A stretch of 8,838 nucleotides of DNA from an uncultured Bacteroidota bacterium. GTDB taxonomy: Bacteria; Bacteroidota; Bacteroidia; Chitinophagales; Chitinophagaceae. The position numbers and the translations under genes are program-made. Shown here piece after piece: positions 5,213-8,838 of this stretch. Position 1 is the first letter of the stretch, and every line of letters starts with the position of its first letter. Where the stretch lies: assembly GCA_903913355.1 (NCBI GenBank), contig CAIWKU010000107.1:1-8838 (forward strand). The letters run 5' to 3'. The notes under the pieces are model-generated. The model was not told where the DNA came from and searched no databases. It saw nothing but the letters and a program-made list of their open reading frames with translations.

Positions 5213-7126
5213 ATGAAAATATTCTTTTCCATCCTGCTGTTTTCCCTTTGTATCAAAGGATATTCGCAGGTATACCAGCCTGAAAAAGTGAATGCAAAAG
5301 CAGTTACTATGTATGAAACTGCTTTGGGCATGCTAAAGAATGATGAGATCACCGAAGCGATTCCTTTACTGAATCAGTGTATTAAAACAGACAGCAATTT
5401 TGTAGATGCTTATTTATCACTGGCCGGTGCCTACGGTCAGTTAAAAAAGTATGCACAATCGGTTGCTTACTACGAAAAAGCAAGAAGCAAAGACACGGTA
5501 TATTTTGTATTATATAATCTTCCTTATTCAATCAACCTGGCAGGCCTGGGGAAATTTGAGGATGCATTACAGGCAGTACAATCATTTCTTACCTATCCCA
5601 AACTAAATGAACGAAGCATAAAAAGTGCAGACTACCGCAAAAAATGCTATGAATTTGCTATTGCGTATGCGCTGAAACATCCCAATGGATCAGCATATAC
5701 TTTTTCGCCGATAAATCTCGGTGATAGCGTTAATTCTCCGCAATCTGAATATTTTCCTTCCGTAACTGTTACCGATAGCTTATTGGTTTTTACAAGACAT
5801 GGAGAACATGGCAGGGAAGATTTTATGCAGAGTACCATTACCAAGAATGGATTTTCTGCTGCAAAAATTATTGATGGAGACATTAATATAGAACCCAAAA
5901 AAGGTGCCATCACTGTTTCGCAGGATGGTGAATGGATGTTGTTTGCGGGTCAATTAATGGACCAGGGCTATAAGAGTTTCGACATTTATATTTCCTATTA
6001 TACCCCCAAAGGTTGGAGTGAGCCTGAAAACCTTGGCCCAAACATTAATACCGAATTCTGGGAAAGTGCCCCTTCTATCAGTCCGGATAAAAATGCATTA
6101 TACTTTACCAGTAACCGTCCCGGAGGAATGGGTGGCGCAGATCTTTATGTAAGTTACCGGCAAGCCAACGGCAAATGGGGTCCGGCACAGAATATGGGTC
6201 CGGGTATCAATACAGCAGGCGATGAACAGGCCCCTTTTATTCATGCGGATAACCAGACCTTATATTTTACTTCTAACGGATTACCCGGGTATGGTGGGTC
6301 CGATCTATTTGTTATCCGTAAAAACAGCAAGGGAGAATGGGGAACACCCGAGAATCTGGGTTATCCCATCAATACCATTGAAAATGAAGGTAGCCTGGCT
6401 GTGTCGGCAGATGGATTAACGGCTTATTACGCAAGTGATCGCAGTGATTCACGCGGGGGATTAGATATCTACCAATTTCAGATGCGACCAGATATCAGGC
6501 CTTTCCGGACATTATATGTGAAAGGAAAAGTGATGGATAAGAAAACCGGAAAAAGGCTCCCTTCCTATGTTGAGCTTACAGATAATAGCAATAATGAGAA
6601 GTTGATGAAGGTGCAAACCGACGAGCTGGGAGAGTATTTTATTACCCTGCCTACTGCGAATGATTATACGTTTACGGTAAACCGAAAAGGATACCTGTTC
6701 TATAGTGAATTAATGGAACTGAGCAAAAAATCCGCGGATAGTACTTACCAGAAAGATATCTATCTGCAACCCGTAGAACTCAATGCCAGTGTTACTTTCC
6801 AGAATATCCAGTTTGCGAACAATTCTTACGAGTTGCCTAGTGCTGCTTTTATTGAGCTGGAAAAATTAGTGCAGGTATTAACCGAGAATCCTTCCCTTTC
6901 GGTTGAAATTGGTGGCCATACCGACAATATCGGGAAAGCAGAAGATAACGGGAAACTCTCCACTAACCGGGCAAAAGCAATTGTTGATTACCTGATCAGT
7001 AGAAATATTGATAGTAAGCGGTTAAGCTATAAAGGATTTGGGGCAACGCAACCTATCGCAGAAAACAGTACTGAAAAAGGAAGAGCCCAAAACAGGAGGA
7101 CTACGTTTACCATTACGGGTTTGTAG
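5213..7126 (+). CDS. PorE-like envelope protein: TPR, five-blade PD40 propeller, CRD and OmpA peptidoglycan-binding domains
   Basis: This 637-residue exported protein begins with a signal peptide (1-18, hydrophobic FFSILLFSLCI, probable cleavage after GYS). The lipobox is poor because Leu precedes Cys13. TPR-like helices span about 30-130. Five PD40 beta-propeller blades follow at about 178-205, 227-261, 284-314, 337-368 and 391-422, with YFTSNRPGGMGGADLYV-type strands and NLGPNINT-type linkers. A carboxypeptidase-regulatory-like beta domain lies at about 434-500. The C-terminal OmpA domain (about 523-637) keeps GGHTDN (567-572), LSTNRA (582-587) and NRR (627-629), which bind peptidoglycan. 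The order and five blades equal those of the type IX secretion component PorE (PG1058). However, many Bacteroidota paralogues share this design, so a secretion role is inference. It probably sits in the periplasm, tethering an outer-membrane assembly to the wall. Confidence 0.9.
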   Translation: MKIFFSILLFSLCIKGYSQVYQPEKVNAKAVTMYETALGMLKNDEITEAIPLLNQCIKTDSNFVDAYLSLAGAYGQLKKYAQSVAYYEKARSKDTVYFVLYNLPYSINLAGLGKFEDALQAVQSFLTYPKLNERSIKSADYRKKCYEFAIAYALKHPNGSAYTFSPINLGDSVNSPQSEYFPSVTVTDSLLVFTRHGEHGREDFMQSTITKNGFSAAKIIDGDINIEPKKGAITVSQDGEWMLFAGQLMDQGYKSFDIYISYYTPKGWSEPENLGPNINTEFWESAPSISPDKNALYFTSNRPGGMGGADLYVSYRQANGKWGPAQNMGPGINTAGDEQAPFIHADNQTLYFTSNGLPGYGGSDLFVIRKNSKGEWGTPENLGYPINTIENEGSLAVSADGLTAYYASDRSDSRGGLDIYQFQMRPDIRPFRTLYVKGKVMDKKTGKRLPSYVELTDNSNNEKLMKVQTDELGEYFITLPTANDYTFTVNRKGYLFYSELMELSKKSADSTYQKDIYLQPVELNASVTFQNIQFANNSYELPSAAFIELEKLVQVLTENPSLSVEIGGHTDNIGKAEDNGKLSTNRAKAIVDYLISRNIDSKRLSYKGFGATQPIAENSTEKGRAQNRRTTFTITGL

Positions 7127-7241
7127 GAAAAAAATCTTTTATTTACCATCGAAGAAAATAATTAGGTATAAACACCCTTTTCTGATTTCTCATTTTTACA
7201 GAGATTGCTTTCGAATAGTTATCCTTCTGTAAATATTTTTC

Positions 7242-8339
7242 ATGACTGAGGACTTGCTTTATCGTATTGCGCTTACTATGATTCCAGAACTGGGGCCGGT
7301 GAGGGTAAAAGCATTAATCGATTACTATGGAAATGCCCAATCTGTTTTTAAGGCAAATAAAAAAGAACTAGCTCAGATTGAAACCATTGGAGATTTATGT
7401 GCTAAGCAATTGAAAAGCTGGAATCATTTTACGGAAGCGGAGAAGGAAATCAAGTATATTAAAAAGAACCAGATCAGCACTTTGTTTATCACTGACCCGG
7501 ATTATCCCCAACGCCTTCTTCATTGTTATGATCCTCCATCCTTGTTATATTATAAAGGCAGGCAATGTCTGAACAACACAAGAATGGTTAGTATCATCGG
7601 AACCCGAAACCATACTGCTTACGGCAAACAGGTAACAGAAGAATTTATCAAAGCACTGGAAAATGAGCAGGTAGTCATTGTCAGTGGTTTGGCATTGGGT
7701 ATTGATGCCATTGCCCACAAAGCTTCATTACAGCATAGAATTCCAACTGTGGGTGTATTGGCACATGGACTGGATACTTTATACCCTTCACAACATAGAT
7801 ATCTGGCAAGTGAGATGATTAGCAATGGAGGCTTACTAACAGAGTTCAGGATGCTAACCCAACCCGATAAACATAATTTTCCCAGAAGAAACCGAATTGT
7901 GGCTGGCATGGCTGATGCAACAGTTGTTATTGAAACTGCTATAAAGGGTGGCAGTATGATTACTGCTGAACTTGCCTATAATTATAACCGGGATCTTTTT
8001 GCTGTCCCAGGAAAACTAACAGATAGTAAAAGCAGCGGATGTCTGAAACTGATACAACAAAATAAAGCTTTTCTATTTTCAGGTCCTGAACATTTTATAG
8101 ATACGATGGGATGGAAAGAAAAAAAACTGGTGCCAAAAAAGCAAATAGATTTATTTCCTGATCTGTCAAATGAAGAAAAGATTGTTCTGAAACTGTTACA
8201 GGAAAAAGAAATGATGCCGATAGATGAACTTAATTTGAAGTGTGGTTTTAGCAGCAGCAGTCTGGCTACCGCTATTTTACATCTGGAATTGAATAGCCTG
8301 ATCTGTTCTTTACCTGGAAAAATGTATAAGCTATTATAA
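7242..8339 (+). CDS. dprA: DNA-processing protein DprA (Smf family)
   Basis: DprA binds incoming single-stranded DNA during natural transformation and loads RecA; it is also widespread in species not known to be competent. The 365-residue protein has the full three-part layout. A helix-hairpin-helix/SAM-like region spans about 1-75. The Rossmann-type core (about 80-290) carries SIIGTRNHTAYG (117-128), SGLALGIDAIAH (148-159), FPRRNRIVAGMAD (213-225), GGSMITAELA (236-245) and AVPG (254-257). A C-terminal winged-helix DprA_WH domain spans about 305-365. No truncation is seen. The start at 7242 gives the family N-terminus directly; no Shine-Dalgarno precedes it. It lies 115 bases after the PorE-like gene on the same strand and is convergent with the MFS gene. 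Confidence 0.95.
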   Translation: MTEDLLYRIALTMIPELGPVRVKALIDYYGNAQSVFKANKKELAQIETIGDLCAKQLKSWNHFTEAEKEIKYIKKNQISTLFITDPDYPQRLLHCYDPPSLLYYKGRQCLNNTRMVSIIGTRNHTAYGKQVTEEFIKALENEQVVIVSGLALGIDAIAHKASLQHRIPTVGVLAHGLDTLYPSQHRYLASEMISNGGLLTEFRMLTQPDKHNFPRRNRIVAGMADATVVIETAIKGGSMITAELAYNYNRDLFAVPGKLTDSKSSGCLKLIQQNKAFLFSGPEHFIDTMGWKEKKLVPKKQIDLFPDLSNEEKIVLKLLQEKEMMPIDELNLKCGFSSSSLATAILHLELNSLICSLPGKMYKLL

Positions 8340-8373
8340 GTTATGCTGGTTTACAGTAATATTTGAAATATGG

Positions 8374-8838
8374 TCACTCTCCTATTTCCACCATTTCAAA
8401 AGGGTCGGAAATCGGATTCTGTTTACCCTGTTTTCTCCAGACGATCAACAATATCGTTGCAATCAATGCGAGTATTGCCGGGAATATAAATGCATACACA
8501 AAATTTTCAACCTTGTTATGATATATCCAGGCCGAAAAAATGGCTCCGCTTCCAATTCCCATTTCTAAAGCTATGTAAACAGATGCTACGGCTTTGCCCC
8601 TGTTCTCAACACTACACAAATCCACCGTCCAGGCTGTTAAAGTGGGCCCGTTCATACCCAGACTTAACCCAAAAATTGCTGCGCCGATAACAACCATTGT
8701 AGCAGTATGTGTAAATGATAACAATACCATGGAAACCAACAATACTAATGAAGAGAAAACCAATACTATGATTCTTCCATGCCTGTCTGATGATTTACCT
8801 GCTATCAATCGTATCAATAAAGAAGTGATGGTATAACA
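8374..8838 (-). CDS. Major facilitator superfamily transporter, C-terminal part (cut by window end)
   Basis: The frame is open from the stop at 8374 to the window edge, so the true start lies outside; 154 residues are visible. An MFS motif A (GKSSDRHGRI) sits near the visible N-terminus, preceded by RLIA, as in the cytoplasmic loop between helices 8 and 9. Four hydrophobic segments follow and fit helices 9-12: around IIVLVFSSLVLLV, MVVIGAAIFGLSLG, VASVYIALEMGIG and FIFPAILALIATILLIV. A polar cytoplasmic tail ends the protein. It is an inner-membrane secondary transporter. GMNGPTLTAWTVD and the motif resemble drug/sugar-efflux-type MFS proteins, but the substrate cannot be told. Transcription converges on dprA with a 34-base gap. 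Confidence 0.88.
   Translation of the reverse strand, partial: CYTITSLLIRLIAGKSSDRHGRIIVLVFSSLVLLVSMVLLSFTHTATMVVIGAAIFGLSLGMNGPTLTAWTVDLCSVENRGKAVASVYIALEMGIGSGAIFSAWIYHNKVENFVYAFIFPAILALIATILLIVWRKQGKQNPISDPFEMVEIGE

Noticed and set aside
8815..8817. TTG codon as a start for the MFS gene
   Set aside because: The frame stays open to the window edge and the residues before it continue a transmembrane/motif A context, so the gene is simply cut by the window end.

Overview
The window looks like chromosomal housekeeping DNA from a member of the Bacteroidota, most likely in or near the Chitinophagaceae. This rests on several points. No gene start has a convincing Shine-Dalgarno sequence. Several starts are preceded by the phylum's TAnnTTTG promoter element. 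A DUF3467 gene is present, as is a TPR / beta-propeller / CRD / OmpA protein of the PorE type. QueE, FolD, RadC and L25 carry the sequence style of that phylum. The genus assignment is inference.

Left part (1-2008), all on the minus strand in the order of transcription: prs (PRPP synthetase), rplY (ribosomal protein L25/CTC) and the first 17 codons of pth (peptidyl-tRNA hydrolase). This is the widely conserved prs-rplY-pth neighbourhood. Here it is split: a 222-bp AT-rich gap holding a heptanucleotide tandem array lies between prs and rplY, and a strong intrinsic terminator followed by a consensus promoter lies between rplY and pth.

Middle part (2084-5124): radC reads rightward, divergent from prs. 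A small DUF3467 gene reads leftward. folD (methylene-tetrahydrofolate dehydrogenase/cyclohydrolase) and queE (7-carboxy-7-deazaguanine synthase, queuosine pathway) both read rightward. The folD-queE gap (4338-4506) carries two inverted heptad arrays that could fold into a large stem-loop.

Right part (5213-8838): a large cell-envelope protein with TPR, five PD40 propeller blades, CRD and OmpA domains, then dprA (DNA processing/transformation), both rightward. A convergent MFS transporter is cut by the window end.

The genes belong to unrelated core functions (nucleotide and one-carbon metabolism, translation, tRNA modification, DNA uptake and repair, envelope). I see no defence island, CRISPR array, transposon, prophage, tRNA or rRNA. 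No gap exceeds about 255 bases. The best leads for something undescribed are non-coding: the heptad repeats and the promoter/terminator layout. I do not find a convincing new protein system.
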